Shown here in pieces: positions 10,168 through 17,908 of a DNA stretch of 64,000 nucleotides; the first letter of the stretch is position 1, and every line of letters begins with the position of its first letter. A program made the translations under genes and the position numbers. This stretch comes from Verrucomicrobia subdivision 3 bacterium UBA693. Lineage in GTDB: Bacteria; Verrucomicrobiota; Verrucomicrobiia; Limisphaerales; UBA8199. The notes below the pieces were generated by a model. The model was not told the origin of the DNA. It ran no database searches and worked only from the letters and a program-made list of their open reading frames with translations. Where the stretch lies: assembly GCA_002298785.1 (NCBI GenBank), contig DBMR01000110.1, positions 1 to 64,000 on the forward strand, given 5' to 3'.

Positions 10168-10184
10168 AGCAATCATTATGCCAA
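10168..10184 (-). promoter_or_regulatory. Sigma-54 (-24/-12) promoter of pseudopilin triad 1
   Basis: On the minus strand the sequence TTGGCATAATGATTGCT fits the sigma-54 consensus YTGGCACGRNNNTTGCW with exact GG-N10-GC spacing (GG 10182-10181, GC 10170-10169). Only two positions of the defined consensus differ. Predicted transcription start is about 10157, ten bases before the start codon. Confidence 0.75.
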
Positions 10185-10244
10185 ATCAAGCTCATTGAAA
10201 TCGGTCTCATTTTCCAAAAATTGAACGACCGCCCTAGTCCGCGC

Positions 10245-10284
10245 TGTCCACATTTGTCCCATCCAACCTTCCCCCCCTGTCCCC
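10245..10284 (-). promoter_or_regulatory. Cluster of three GGACA boxes (putative enhancer sites)
   Basis: TGTCC occurs on the plus strand at 10245, 10255 and 10278, i.e. GGACA on the operon's coding strand. The first two are spaced 10 bases, about one helical turn. They lie roughly 88-127 bases upstream of the predicted start at 10157, the usual distance for a bacterial enhancer-binding protein. The identity of the binding protein is unknown. Confidence 0.45.
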
Positions 10285-10444
10285 TTTCGTTACAAGGACT
10301 GACGCCATTTTACCGCAAGCAGCGCCCTGGCTGCATCCTCGAAAGCCGAAACGGTTTAGCGCGACTGATCTTCGTGGTCGGTCTTCAGAATGAACGGCCC
10401 CAATAAATTGGGTGAATCCGACCACGCCGCGAGTGTAATTTTGC

Positions 10445-10473
10445 TTGAGCGGATTTAATCAATATGACATAAT
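10445..10473 (+). promoter_or_regulatory. Sigma-70-type promoter for the isomerase-like gene
   Basis: TTGAGC at 10445-10450 and CATAAT at 10468-10473 are separated by 17 bases, which fits -35 and -10 elements. The start codon of the following gene is about 50 bases downstream, with AAGGA about 8 bases before it. Confidence 0.5.
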
Positions 10474-10521
10474 GCATATCGTATTTGCAGGTAAACTTAT
10501 CGAAATCATCAAGGAAAATCC

Positions 10522-12087
10522 ATGAAGACGACCGGCTCCCTTTTCGGCTGCGCTGGATGCCCGATGAACCGACGTCATTTCCTGGCCCGAGGCGCGCTGG
10601 CTGCGGGAGCGGTAAGCGCCGCCCTGTGGCCGGACTGGACCGACGCTGCCGAGTCGGTGGCGAAGCCCCGGATCCGGATCGTTTACTGCCTGCACGGGGC
10701 GAAGCAGGACCGGCCCGACTGGCCGAACAAAGGCTTTGATTTTGAGCCGGTCATGGAGCGCGTCACGACGGCATTGAGGCGGCGCTGCAAAGGTTACGAA
10801 TTTGTGCCGACCCTGGCTGCGGGCGAAGAGGATGCGAAAAGGATTCTGGCTGAGGATAAGGCACAAGCGGGGATCGACGGCTACCTGGTCTATCAAATGA
10901 ACTGCTGGAACCGGGTGGTGCAAACTCTGGCTGGCGCCGGTAAACCGGTGATCTATGCTGACTTCCAGTTTGGAGGGAGCGGCGGTTTCCTGGTTTATAA
11001 CGCTGCCTTTCTGCGGGCGAACGCGGGGAATGTGGCATTCGTGTCGTCCTCCGAAATGAGGGATTTGTTGGCGGCGGTTAAGTGCTTTGAATTAACAAAA
11101 CGTGGGGGGTCGCTGGCCGATTTCCAGGATGCCGTTGCGCATGCCCGAGCCAAGGCAACACCCACGGCCGTTAAAGTGAGCGCGAAATCCGATCCGCTGA
11201 GGTGCCTGTCCGCGACCGAGTGCCAAAAGCGCATGAAAGAATCCCGGATCCTGGCGATTCGCGGGCAGGAGTCAGGGCCGGCTGAAGAAATCGCGGGAGT
11301 GAAGGTGCAGTTGGTGCCTTTCTCCGAGCTCAACGCGGCCTGGCAGGCTGCGGATAAGGATGAAGCGCGCGGCGTGGCGGAAGTCTGGACGAAGTCGGCC
11401 CGCAAAGTCGTCGGGGTATCGCGAGAAACCCTGGAGAGTTCAGCCGCGATGTATCTGGCACAAAAGGCCTTGCTAAAGCGCTACGGTGCCAGCGGCATTA
11501 CAGTTAATTGTCTGGGTGGCTTTTACGGCGGCCATATTCATGCCTACCCGTGCTTGGGTTTCCATCAATTGAATAACGAGGGCTTGATCGGCGGATGTGA
11601 GTGCGACGTGCGCTCGGCGGCCACGATGGTCATCGGGACACTGCTGACGCAGGGGCGGCCCGGCTACATCTCCGATCCGGTGATTGATACCTCGAAACGG
11701 CAGATTATTTATGCGCATTGCGTGGCGCCGAACAAAGCCTTCGGACCCAACGGAATGGTCAACCCCTTTGAGATCTTAACTCATTCGGAAGACCGGCAGG
11801 GGGCCTCGGTGCGTTCGCTATTGCCCACGGGTTATATGACCACCAGCCTGGAGTTCGACCAGGGGCGCAGAGAGATCCTCTTCCACCGGGCTCTCGCTGT
11901 CGCCAATGACGCGGATGACCGTGCCTGTCGGACGAAACTCTGCGGGGAGCCGGTGGGGGATATCGAAAAGCTGTTCCGGATGTGGGATCTGTGGGGTTGG
12001 CACCGGGTGACGTTCTATGGCGATCTAAAGGAGCCTATTTATGGCTTGGCCGACACCCTGGGGTGGAAGGTAGTAGAGGAAGCCTGA
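10522..12087 (+). CDS. Tat-exported L-fucose/L-arabinose isomerase-like protein
   Basis: This 521-residue protein resembles the sugar isomerase fold of fucose/arabinose isomerases, which interconvert aldoses and ketoses. A twin-arginine signal is visible (MNRRHFLARGALAAGA). The second ATG at 10564 lies directly before it, but the first ATG at 10522 has an AAGGA box 8 bases upstream and is kept. The C-terminal part has features of the FucI C-terminal domain: GGFYGGHIHAYPCLGF, NEGLIGGCECDVRSA with an acidic/Cys motif, and AHCVAPNKAFG. An isomerase exported by Tat is unusual in general but recurs in Verrucomicrobiota and Planctomycetes. It is not in an operon, being flanked by divergent pseudopilins upstream and the regulatory region of the second triad downstream. 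Substrate unknown. Confidence 0.75.
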   Translation: MKTTGSLFGCAGCPMNRRHFLARGALAAGAVSAALWPDWTDAAESVAKPRIRIVYCLHGAKQDRPDWPNKGFDFEPVMERVTTALRRRCKGYEFVPTLAAGEEDAKRILAEDKAQAGIDGYLVYQMNCWNRVVQTLAGAGKPVIYADFQFGGSGGFLVYNAAFLRANAGNVAFVSSSEMRDLLAAVKCFELTKRGGSLADFQDAVAHARAKATPTAVKVSAKSDPLRCLSATECQKRMKESRILAIRGQESGPAEEIAGVKVQLVPFSELNAAWQAADKDEARGVAEVWTKSARKVVGVSRETLESSAAMYLAQKALLKRYGASGITVNCLGGFYGGHIHAYPCLGFHQLNNEGLIGGCECDVRSAATMVIGTLLTQGRPGYISDPVIDTSKRQIIYAHCVAPNKAFGPNGMVNPFEILTHSEDRQGASVRSLLPTGYMTTSLEFDQGRREILFHRALAVANDADDRACRTKLCGEPVGDIEKLFRMWDLWGWHRVTFYGDLKEPIYGLADTLGWKVVEEA

Positions 12088-12249
12088 CCGGTCCGGGCGT
12101 TTAAGTGCTTCACATCACGCTGTCAGAAGGCCTCCAAAGTTCTGGGCCACACGGTAATTCTTTTGAGGTGAATTGGTCAGAAGAATTGCTAATAATTATG
12201 TGCGTAAATCAACCCTGGCGGCATTCGGAGCCGTAACCACTTCAGTTTG

Positions 12250-12302
12250 TTGGACAGTGTGTCTTTTGGACAGTGTGTCCTTTAATGGGACACGCGGGAC
12301 AC
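12250..12302 (+). promoter_or_regulatory. Tandem palindromic operator TTGGACAGTGTGTC plus two GGGACAC repeats
   Basis: TTGGACAGTGTGTC is repeated at 12250 and 12266 with a 16-base period. The second copy continues as a perfect dyad GGACA-GTG-TGTCC; the first has one mismatch in the right arm. GGGACAC then occurs at 12287 and 12296 (9-base period). The array lies about 90-140 bases upstream of the predicted sigma-54 start, consistent with an enhancer-binding-protein site. Confidence 0.6.
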
Positions 12303-12364
12303 TCTTTCCTGCGGTATGTTGCTTAAAAACAGTGACTTTTGACTAGTGGCAGGGGTGTAGGTGG

Positions 12365-12381
12365 TTGGCTTCAAAGTTGCT
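12365..12381 (+). promoter_or_regulatory. Sigma-54 (-24/-12) promoter of pseudopilin triad 2
   Basis: TTGGCTTCAAAGTTGCT matches YTGGCACGRNNNTTGCW at both conserved blocks with GG-N10-GC spacing (GG 12367-12368, GC 12379-12380). Predicted transcription start is about 12392, only three bases before the ATG, which would give an almost leaderless mRNA. Confidence 0.7.
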
Positions 12382-12394
12382 TTAGCGCCCTTGC

Positions 12395-12859
12395 ATGAGA
12401 ATTGAAGTTGGAGGAAAAGCGCTGCAAGCGACCACAATGGTTGAGGTTCTGATGTCCATGGCCATCTCTGCAGTGATTCTGACGGCGTCGTTTCATTGTT
12501 TCGGGTATGGTTTCACGCTGACCCAACTGTTGCGAGAGAACCAGCGGGCCACCCAGATCATCATGGAAAAGGTGGAAATCCTGCGCCTATACAACTGGGA
12601 CCAGGTCAACACAGCGGGGTTCATCCCAACTGAGTTTACAGACGTGTATGACCCCCAAGCAGTGGATGGTCAGGGAATCACCTATCAAGGAAAGCTACAA
12701 CTTCTCGATTTTCCGACGAGCGCCAACACTCCGGCCTACCGGACCAATCTGAAACAACTCGTGATTACGCTCAATTGGACGACCGCAGGGAAGATTGGGC
12801 ACACCCGGAAACTGGCTACAGTAATCGCCAAGAATGGGGAGCAAAACTATGTTTATTAA
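12395..12859 (+). CDS. GspI/PilV-like pseudopilin, triad 2
   Basis: This is a 154-residue minor pseudopilin and first gene of the second I-J-K operon. A 12-residue leader ends in ALQA and is followed by TTMVEVLMSMAISAVILTASF. Glu is kept at mature +5. The residue before the cleavage site is Ala instead of the usual Gly, and +1 is Thr, so processing may be atypical. No Shine-Dalgarno sequence fits before the ATG, in line with the promoter lying immediately upstream. The stop codon overlaps the next gene by 11 bases. It is probably a paralogue of the gene at 9695-10147. Confidence 0.8.
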   Translation: MRIEVGGKALQATTMVEVLMSMAISAVILTASFHCFGYGFTLTQLLRENQRATQIIMEKVEILRLYNWDQVNTAGFIPTEFTDVYDPQAVDGQGITYQGKLQLLDFPTSANTPAYRTNLKQLVITLNWTTAGKIGHTRKLATVIAKNGEQNYVY

Positions 12860-13421
12860 AAGCACACCTGTCCGTCGCAGAGGCTGGTCGATCATGGAAA
12901 CCATGGTTGCGGTCGGCATAATGGGCATTTTTACCTTGGCGTTTGGAAGCACATATGTGTTTTCCATCCGCACCTATGCCGCATTGAGCAACTACTCTGC
13001 GCTGGACAAAGCGAATCGCCAGGCAATGGATAAGTTGACACGGGAAATCCGCCAGGCAGTGCTGGTGAACAACTTTACCACGAATCCTCCAACCCTCAGC
13101 TTGGTCAACGGGGACGGGTTGACCGTGGTCTACTCGTTCAATCCGCGCACGCGGCAGATGGTTCGAGATGCCAGTGATGGCAGTCACCAGGTGCTCCTGA
13201 CCAACTGTACTCTATTGAATTTTGATTTGCGCCAGCGCAATCCCAGTAACGGTGTGTGGGGCATCTTTCCCCCCGCCGTTAACCAGTGGCAACAAACCGT
13301 CAAAGCTGTGCAATTGAGTTGGAAGACCTCCATGAACATCAGCCCGACAGCGAACGTGACGAGCGAAAACATCCAGACCGCTCGCATCGTAATTCGCAAG
13401 CAACGCCAAAACAACCTATGA
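12849..13421 (+). CDS. GspJ/PilW-like pseudopilin, triad 2
   Basis: This 190-residue minor pseudopilin has a 12-residue basic leader ending VRRRG, then WSIMETMVAVGIMGIFTLAF, with Glu at +5 and the unusual aromatic Trp at +1. The ATG at 12849 is preferred over 12834 because GGGGAG lies about 7 bases before it and the leader length matches its neighbours. After the helix come SALDKANRQAMDKLTREIRQAV and a beta-rich domain similar to PilW/GspJ proteins. It overlaps the I-like gene by 11 bases and the K-like gene by four (ATGA), so the triad is translationally coupled. Confidence 0.82.
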   Translation: MFIKSTPVRRRGWSIMETMVAVGIMGIFTLAFGSTYVFSIRTYAALSNYSALDKANRQAMDKLTREIRQAVLVNNFTTNPPTLSLVNGDGLTVVYSFNPRTRQMVRDASDGSHQVLLTNCTLLNFDLRQRNPSNGVWGIFPPAVNQWQQTVKAVQLSWKTSMNISPTANVTSENIQTARIVIRKQRQNNL

Positions 13422-15178
13422 AGCCCGGAATCTCACGCAAAACATTCAACGAAGGCAGCGGTTTTTTGACCGTACTGATCATCTGCACCTTGGTAAGCAT
13501 TGGCATGGCTGCCTATCTTTCCACGATCCGACAACAAACGATGCTGAGCGCCCGCTCCCAAACCTGGAATGTGGCCATGGCGATTGTCGAGGCCGGGATT
13601 GAGGAGGGCCTGGAACACCTGAACAATAACTACACCAATCTGGCTTCCCAGGGGTGGACCGCGTCCGGAACCAGCTATTCACGGGGCCAGACCCTGGCCG
13701 ACGGCAACAGTTACGTCGTGACCATCGACAATTCGGACGCATTTACACCGTCGATTACCGCCAAGGCCTTTGTAAACAGTTCCGTGATCGCGCGCAATCG
13801 GCTGGAATGTGGCTTTTTTGCCGCAGGGAATCTCACCCTGGGCAATGAGACGGTGGCACGTGCGGTGCGGGTAAAGTGCAGCAAAGGGCGGGGCTTCACA
13901 GCGGCGGCGGTCTGCAAGCATAATATTGACCTTAATGGAAATGGCGTGCTCAGCGATAGCTACGATTCAGGCGATCCCAACAAGAGTACGAACGGCCGTT
14001 ATGACGCCGCGAAATATACGGGCGACTTTGGTGACATTGCCACTAATGGTGGGATACAGGATTCCGTGGGTGTGCAGAACGCAAACATCTATGGGAAACT
14101 TTCCACAGGGCCAGGTTGCCCAGTATCGATCGGACCTAATGGTGGCGTCGGTACGCATGCCTGGCAGGCTACTCACAGTGGAATTCAGCCCACTTACCTG
14201 AGCCAAGACGCGAACTTTACCTTTCCTGATACGACGATGCCCAGTGTCAGCGGCTTGTTCGCTCCACCCAGTGGTGATGTGTTAGTAGCGAAATACACGT
14301 TTAGCACGAACGCAGTGACCACCGCCAGTTTTCCCAATCCGCAACCGACCGGTGGCGTTGCTACCAACAGCACCTATGTCAGTGTCAATACCTGCCCCAG
14401 CCCAGCGCCTGCCGGGCTCACCGTCAGTACTGTTACCGTCCTGACCAACACCCTGCCAACACCACTGCCGGCGGATCTAATCACAAATTATTCGACTTCG
14501 GTGGTGAAAAGTTCCGTCTATCCGACTCAGGGGAGCTACATCGGCGGTGTCACTACGAATAGTGGAACCAAGAAGTACACTTACAATCACATCGATTCGC
14601 AGAGCTACTCGTACACCTTGAAATCATACACCTACCCGAGTTACACCTACACCTACTCGGCAACGGGTACTAACGTGAGTTACACCACCAATCATTTTGA
14701 TCATATTTTGGCCGCCAACGGCACGAACTACGCCATGTCACTATCGGGCAAGACTTACGTCGCAGGTCCGAATGCCTGCTTGATTTTGCCCAACGGCTTG
14801 TCCGGGGCGGAGGATTTCACAATTGCCCAAGGTGCCAGTGTGCTGATCTACGCCGGCGGGACGTCGATCACGGTGAGTGGCAATCAGGTGCTTAATCCCA
14901 ATGGGTTCGCTGGAAGTTTCATCGTCTACGCCGCTCCCTCAGTGACCTCCTTCACTTTGAACGGCAATGGTGAGTTTACCGGTGTTGTAGTGGCGCCGAA
15001 TGCCGACCTGAAACTGAACGGCGGTGGTAACAGCGACCAGGACTTCTGTGGCAGTATGATGGTTAATTCCATCCGGCTCAATGGTCATTTCAAATTCCAC
15101 TATGATGAAGCACTAAAGCGGACTCCGGGGAATGGCCGCTTCCTCATTGCCTCGTGGGACGAAATTAATCCTTACTGA
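13418..15178 (+). CDS. GspK/PilX-like pseudopilin with Tyr/Thr-rich region, triad 2
   Basis: This 586-residue protein is the third gene of triad 2. A leader ends NEGSG at residue 15, followed by FLTVLIICTLVSIGMAAYL. As in triad 1, the mature +5 residue is not Glu (Leu), the GspK tip-subunit pattern. The helix is followed by VEAGIEEGLEHLNNN. The extracytoplasmic part is rich in Thr, Ser, Asn and Tyr, with a low-complexity Tyr/Thr/Ser stretch at about residues 390-425 (nt 14585-14690). Near the C terminus, NGNGEFTGVVVAPNADLKLNG resembles the repeat-like beta region of PilX-type proteins. The frame open upstream to 13286 overlaps the J gene and is not used. Confidence 0.75.
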   Translation: MKPGISRKTFNEGSGFLTVLIICTLVSIGMAAYLSTIRQQTMLSARSQTWNVAMAIVEAGIEEGLEHLNNNYTNLASQGWTASGTSYSRGQTLADGNSYVVTIDNSDAFTPSITAKAFVNSSVIARNRLECGFFAAGNLTLGNETVARAVRVKCSKGRGFTAAAVCKHNIDLNGNGVLSDSYDSGDPNKSTNGRYDAAKYTGDFGDIATNGGIQDSVGVQNANIYGKLSTGPGCPVSIGPNGGVGTHAWQATHSGIQPTYLSQDANFTFPDTTMPSVSGLFAPPSGDVLVAKYTFSTNAVTTASFPNPQPTGGVATNSTYVSVNTCPSPAPAGLTVSTVTVLTNTLPTPLPADLITNYSTSVVKSSVYPTQGSYIGGVTTNSGTKKYTYNHIDSQSYSYTLKSYTYPSYTYTYSATGTNVSYTTNHFDHILAANGTNYAMSLSGKTYVAGPNACLILPNGLSGAEDFTIAQGASVLIYAGGTSITVSGNQVLNPNGFAGSFIVYAAPSVTSFTLNGNGEFTGVVVAPNADLKLNGGGNSDQDFCGSMMVNSIRLNGHFKFHYDEALKRTPGNGRFLIASWDEINPY

Positions 15179-15196
15179 GGAGAGTGTTGGGGGTTG

Positions 15197-15238
15197 AACC
15201 GGGCCGTGGGTGATCCCACGGCCCGGTTTTTAGTTTTG
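15197..15238 (+). terminator. Strong rho-independent terminator after triad 2
   Basis: A perfect 14-bp stem (arms 15197-15210 and 15215-15228, loop TGAT) is followed by TTTTAGTTTT. It ends the pseudopilin operon before the convergent GH30 gene. Confidence 0.9.
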
Positions 15239-15332
15239 GTGGTGCATCCTAACCGATGCGGAGAGGATTCCAAACCCAGTTGAACATCTCAGGCGGAGCC
15301 TGGCCGTGCAGCCACGGAAGTCTGGCGTAGGT

Positions 15333-16748
15333 TTACCAAACGTAAGTCGCCACCGCACCTGGGTTCAGTATGCAGGTGGAGGTCTTTCCGGCTTGCTGCA
15401 ATGAAAACGTCTGGGCTGAATTTGCTTCGTTAAGAACGATGGCGATTTTGTGCCCGTCCGGGGCCTTGAAGGCAACGTTCGGGAGTTTTTCCGGGGTGGT
15501 GGAGTTGATGCGAACGGAACCGGGCCATACAAATTTCGCGGCGTGGGCGATGATGTAGTAGGCTGGGTTGCGGACGACCTTGGAGCCATCGATGGTGACC
15601 GCCCCCAGACATCGGGTGCAACCGCCACGGTCGGTGTGCGGCTCGTACTTCGAATTGGCGGCGAGATTCCACTCGAGCACGGTGCGGCACCAGTTTCTGG
15701 TCGCGCCAATGATCAGGTGTTTCATGTGCCAATTCAGGTCGCCCTTGAGATTTCCGGGGGCGCCGATCCATTGCTCGGTGAAATAGAGGTTCTTGTCGGG
15801 GTGAGCTTCGTGAACGGTTGAGAGCGCCTCAATCTTCCCGGCATAGAGGTGGAAGGCCGAGCCGTCGATAAAGGTTCGCGTCTCGGGGTCGTTCAGGATG
15901 GAGATGGGGTAGTCCGGTCGATCCGCATTGTGATCGTAGATGATGATGCGGGTGTTGAGGTTTGCCGCCTTGATGGCCGGTCCCAGGTGTCGTTTTATGA
16001 ACTCCGCCTGCTGTTCTGCCGGCATGAACATGCTTGGGTTATTGCCGGGGTGCAGGGGCTCGTTTTGAACCGTGATCGCCTCCACGGGAATTCCCTCGGC
16101 GGCCATGCCCTGAAGGTACTTTACAAAATAGCGGGCGTAGGCGGCGTAACAATCCGATTTCAAGGAGCCGCCGCGAAAATCCTGGTTGGTTTTCATCCAA
16201 ACCGGCGCAGACCAGGGCGAGCCCATTAGCTTGATCCGCGGATTGATGGCGAGAATCTCCTTCAAGATCGGGATGACGTCCTCGCGGTCTGGTCCGAACG
16301 AAAATTTGTTGATGAGCGGATCGGATTGACCAGAAGGCAAATCATCGTAAGAGAAAGCACGCTCATTGAGGTCAGACGCTCCGATGCTCAGTCGGAGATA
16401 GCTCACGCCGATGTTGGTCGAGTCGCTGGCGAAAAGTTCTCTCAGCAACGCTTGTCGGGCGTTGACACTCATTTTGATGAGGTGCGCGGCGCTACCGCCC
16501 GTGAGGGTGTAGCCGAAGCCGTCGATGGTCTGGAAAGACCTGGTGTCGTCTACGGTGATGGCCTGGTTGGTGGCGCCGTTGCCCGAGAATTCAAGGCCAG
16601 GCGTTTGCTTCTGAAAGAGCACCCCTTTATCAGGGTCGGTGAGCCAGCATTCGATCGGGGTAGCGGCGAGCGCGGGCCAGGGTTGCACAATCGAGAGTGT
16701 GAAGACCAAGACCAGGAACCGGCGTAGGCTTGAGAGTTGAAGTTTCAT
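15333..16748 (-). CDS. Secreted GH30-family glycoside hydrolase
   Basis: This 471-residue enzyme belongs to glycoside hydrolase family 30 (glucosylceramidase / beta-1,6-glucanase type), retaining enzymes on a TIM barrel with a side beta-domain. An N-terminal Sec signal (LRRFLVLVFTLSIVQPWPALA) directs export. Key motifs: QTIDGFGYTLTGGSA, VSYLRLSIGASD, MGSPWSAPVWMKTN, the acid/base Glu230 in TVQNEPLHPG and the nucleophile Glu325 in LYFTEQWIG. The C-terminal part carries the beta-sandwich strand GHKIAIVLNEA. The ATG at 16748 is chosen because the frame upstream to 17444 is antisense to the GspF gene. Family members with this architecture often attack beta-1,6-glucan, but linkage specificity cannot be read here. 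Confidence 0.93.
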   Translation of the reverse strand: MKLQLSSLRRFLVLVFTLSIVQPWPALAATPIECWLTDPDKGVLFQKQTPGLEFSGNGATNQAITVDDTRSFQTIDGFGYTLTGGSAAHLIKMSVNARQALLRELFASDSTNIGVSYLRLSIGASDLNERAFSYDDLPSGQSDPLINKFSFGPDREDVIPILKEILAINPRIKLMGSPWSAPVWMKTNQDFRGGSLKSDCYAAYARYFVKYLQGMAAEGIPVEAITVQNEPLHPGNNPSMFMPAEQQAEFIKRHLGPAIKAANLNTRIIIYDHNADRPDYPISILNDPETRTFIDGSAFHLYAGKIEALSTVHEAHPDKNLYFTEQWIGAPGNLKGDLNWHMKHLIIGATRNWCRTVLEWNLAANSKYEPHTDRGGCTRCLGAVTIDGSKVVRNPAYYIIAHAAKFVWPGSVRINSTTPEKLPNVAFKAPDGHKIAIVLNEANSAQTFSLQQAGKTSTCILNPGAVATYVW

Positions 16749-16898
16749 ATTTGACCGGCCCCAGTCTGTACCATCGTGGACTGAAAGGCCATACTGAGCG
16801 ACGGAGCTGGTGGGGTGGTCCGAGTCCCCCGAGGAGCTTGCATTCCGTGGCGGGGCAGGGCAAGGTGAGCCGGTAGTCCGACGGTACGGACTCACTTT

Positions 16899-17900
16899 AT
16901 GGCCCTGACGTTTACACCCGGACATTTCAACAGTCGCGCCGAGTTCTATCATCAACTCGCGCAGCTTACCGCCGCGGGTCTGGGTGTGATCACCGCGTTG
17001 GAGCGACTGCAAAAGCGGCCTCCGGCCCGTTCCTATCGCAAGCCGATCGCCGCGCTGCTGGGCCATCTGAATGCCGGCAACACCATCAGCGAATCCTTGC
17101 GGTTGCAGCAATGGCTGCCGGAGTTCGACGTGGCGTTGCTGGATGCCGGGGAGCGTAGTGGCCGCATCGATTCCAGCTTCATGGTTTTGGCGAGTTACTA
17201 CACCGAGCGAGCGCGCATGGCCCGGCAATTTATCGCCGATTTGGTTTACCCAGTGGTGCTGTTGCATTTTGCCATTTTTACTTTTCCCTTCGCGCAATTT
17301 TTCCTGACCGGCAATGCGGTGGATTACCTGCGGCAAACGGTGGGCATCCTGGTGCCCTGCTACCTGGTGGTGGCGATCATGATTTTTCTGGGCCAAAGCA
17401 AGCACAGCACCTGGTGGCGGGGGGTGCTCGAACGGCTGCTGCATCCGATTCCGGTACTGGGCGCCGCGCGTCGTTATCTTGCCCTGGGCCGCCTGGCGGG
17501 ATCATTGGAAGCGTTGATCAGCGCCGGTGTGAATATTTTCGAGTCCTGGGAGCTGGCGGCACTTGCCAGCGGTTCGCCCATTATCAATCGGGAGGTGCGC
17601 TCCTGGCGGCTGGCGCTGCAAAAGGGTTCCACGCCCTCGGAGTTGGTTGGAGCGACCAGTGTGTTTCCGGACCTCTTCGCCAGCCAATACGCCTCCGGCG
17701 AGATTAGCGGGAAACTGGACGAGTGCCTCAAGCGCTTGCACCGTTACTATTCGGAGGAAGGCGTACGGAAGATGCACGCGTTCGCCCAATGGACGCCCCG
17801 GCTGGTTTATGCCATTGTGGCCATCATGATCGCGATCCGAATCGTTGGATTTTGGATGGGTTACTTTCGTCAAATCGGTGATGTGCTGCAAAACACCTGA
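16899..17900 (+). CDS. GspF/PilC-like inner membrane platform protein
   Basis: This 333-residue protein has two type II secretion F domains, each a helical bundle followed by membrane segments. The first is residues 10-130 (FNSRAEFYHQLAQLTAAGLG), with membrane helices near 115-140 and 145-165. The second begins around 195 (RRYLALGRLAGSLEALISAGVNI), with a final helix near 300-322. The motif ALLDAGERSGRID is the family's conserved ALGEASG-like stretch. At 333 residues it lacks the roughly 70-residue N-terminal region of classical GspF/PilC (about 400). It is not adjacent to a pilus ATPase and shows no sigma-54 element upstream. It probably anchors pseudopilus assembly for the nearby pseudopilins. 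Confidence 0.85.
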   Translation: MALTFTPGHFNSRAEFYHQLAQLTAAGLGVITALERLQKRPPARSYRKPIAALLGHLNAGNTISESLRLQQWLPEFDVALLDAGERSGRIDSSFMVLASYYTERARMARQFIADLVYPVVLLHFAIFTFPFAQFFLTGNAVDYLRQTVGILVPCYLVVAIMIFLGQSKHSTWWRGVLERLLHPIPVLGAARRYLALGRLAGSLEALISAGVNIFESWELAALASGSPIINREVRSWRLALQKGSTPSELVGATSVFPDLFASQYASGEISGKLDECLKRLHRYYSEEGVRKMHAFAQWTPRLVYAIVAIMIAIRIVGFWMGYFRQIGDVLQNT

Positions 17901-17908
17901 GCTCTTTC

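Larger units (their letters stand above)
10148..10521. other. Divergent control region between pseudopilin triad 1 and the isomerase-like gene
   Basis: This 374-base spacer contains no gene. Toward the pilins it holds the sigma-54 element and, further upstream, three TGTCC boxes (GGACA on the coding strand). Toward the isomerase-like gene it holds a sigma-70-type promoter at 10445-10473. Confidence 0.7.
12088..12394 (+). other. Regulatory spacer upstream of pseudopilin triad 2
   Basis: No gene is visible in these 307 bases. The interval carries a tandem pair of GGACA/TGTCC palindromes, two further GGGACAC repeats and a sigma-54-type promoter immediately before the start codon. Confidence 0.7.

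Noticed and set aside
12250..12302. CRISPR-like short repeats
   Set aside because: Only two or three short repeats at 16- and 9-base periods, no spacers and no cas genes; better explained as operator sites.
16749..17444. N-terminal extension of the GH30 frame
   Set aside because: Antisense to the GspF-like gene; a signal peptide starts at 16748.
16899..17900. Sigma-54 element before the GspF-like gene
   Set aside because: TTGC occurs upstream but no GG lies at the required distance; I do not count it in the regulon.
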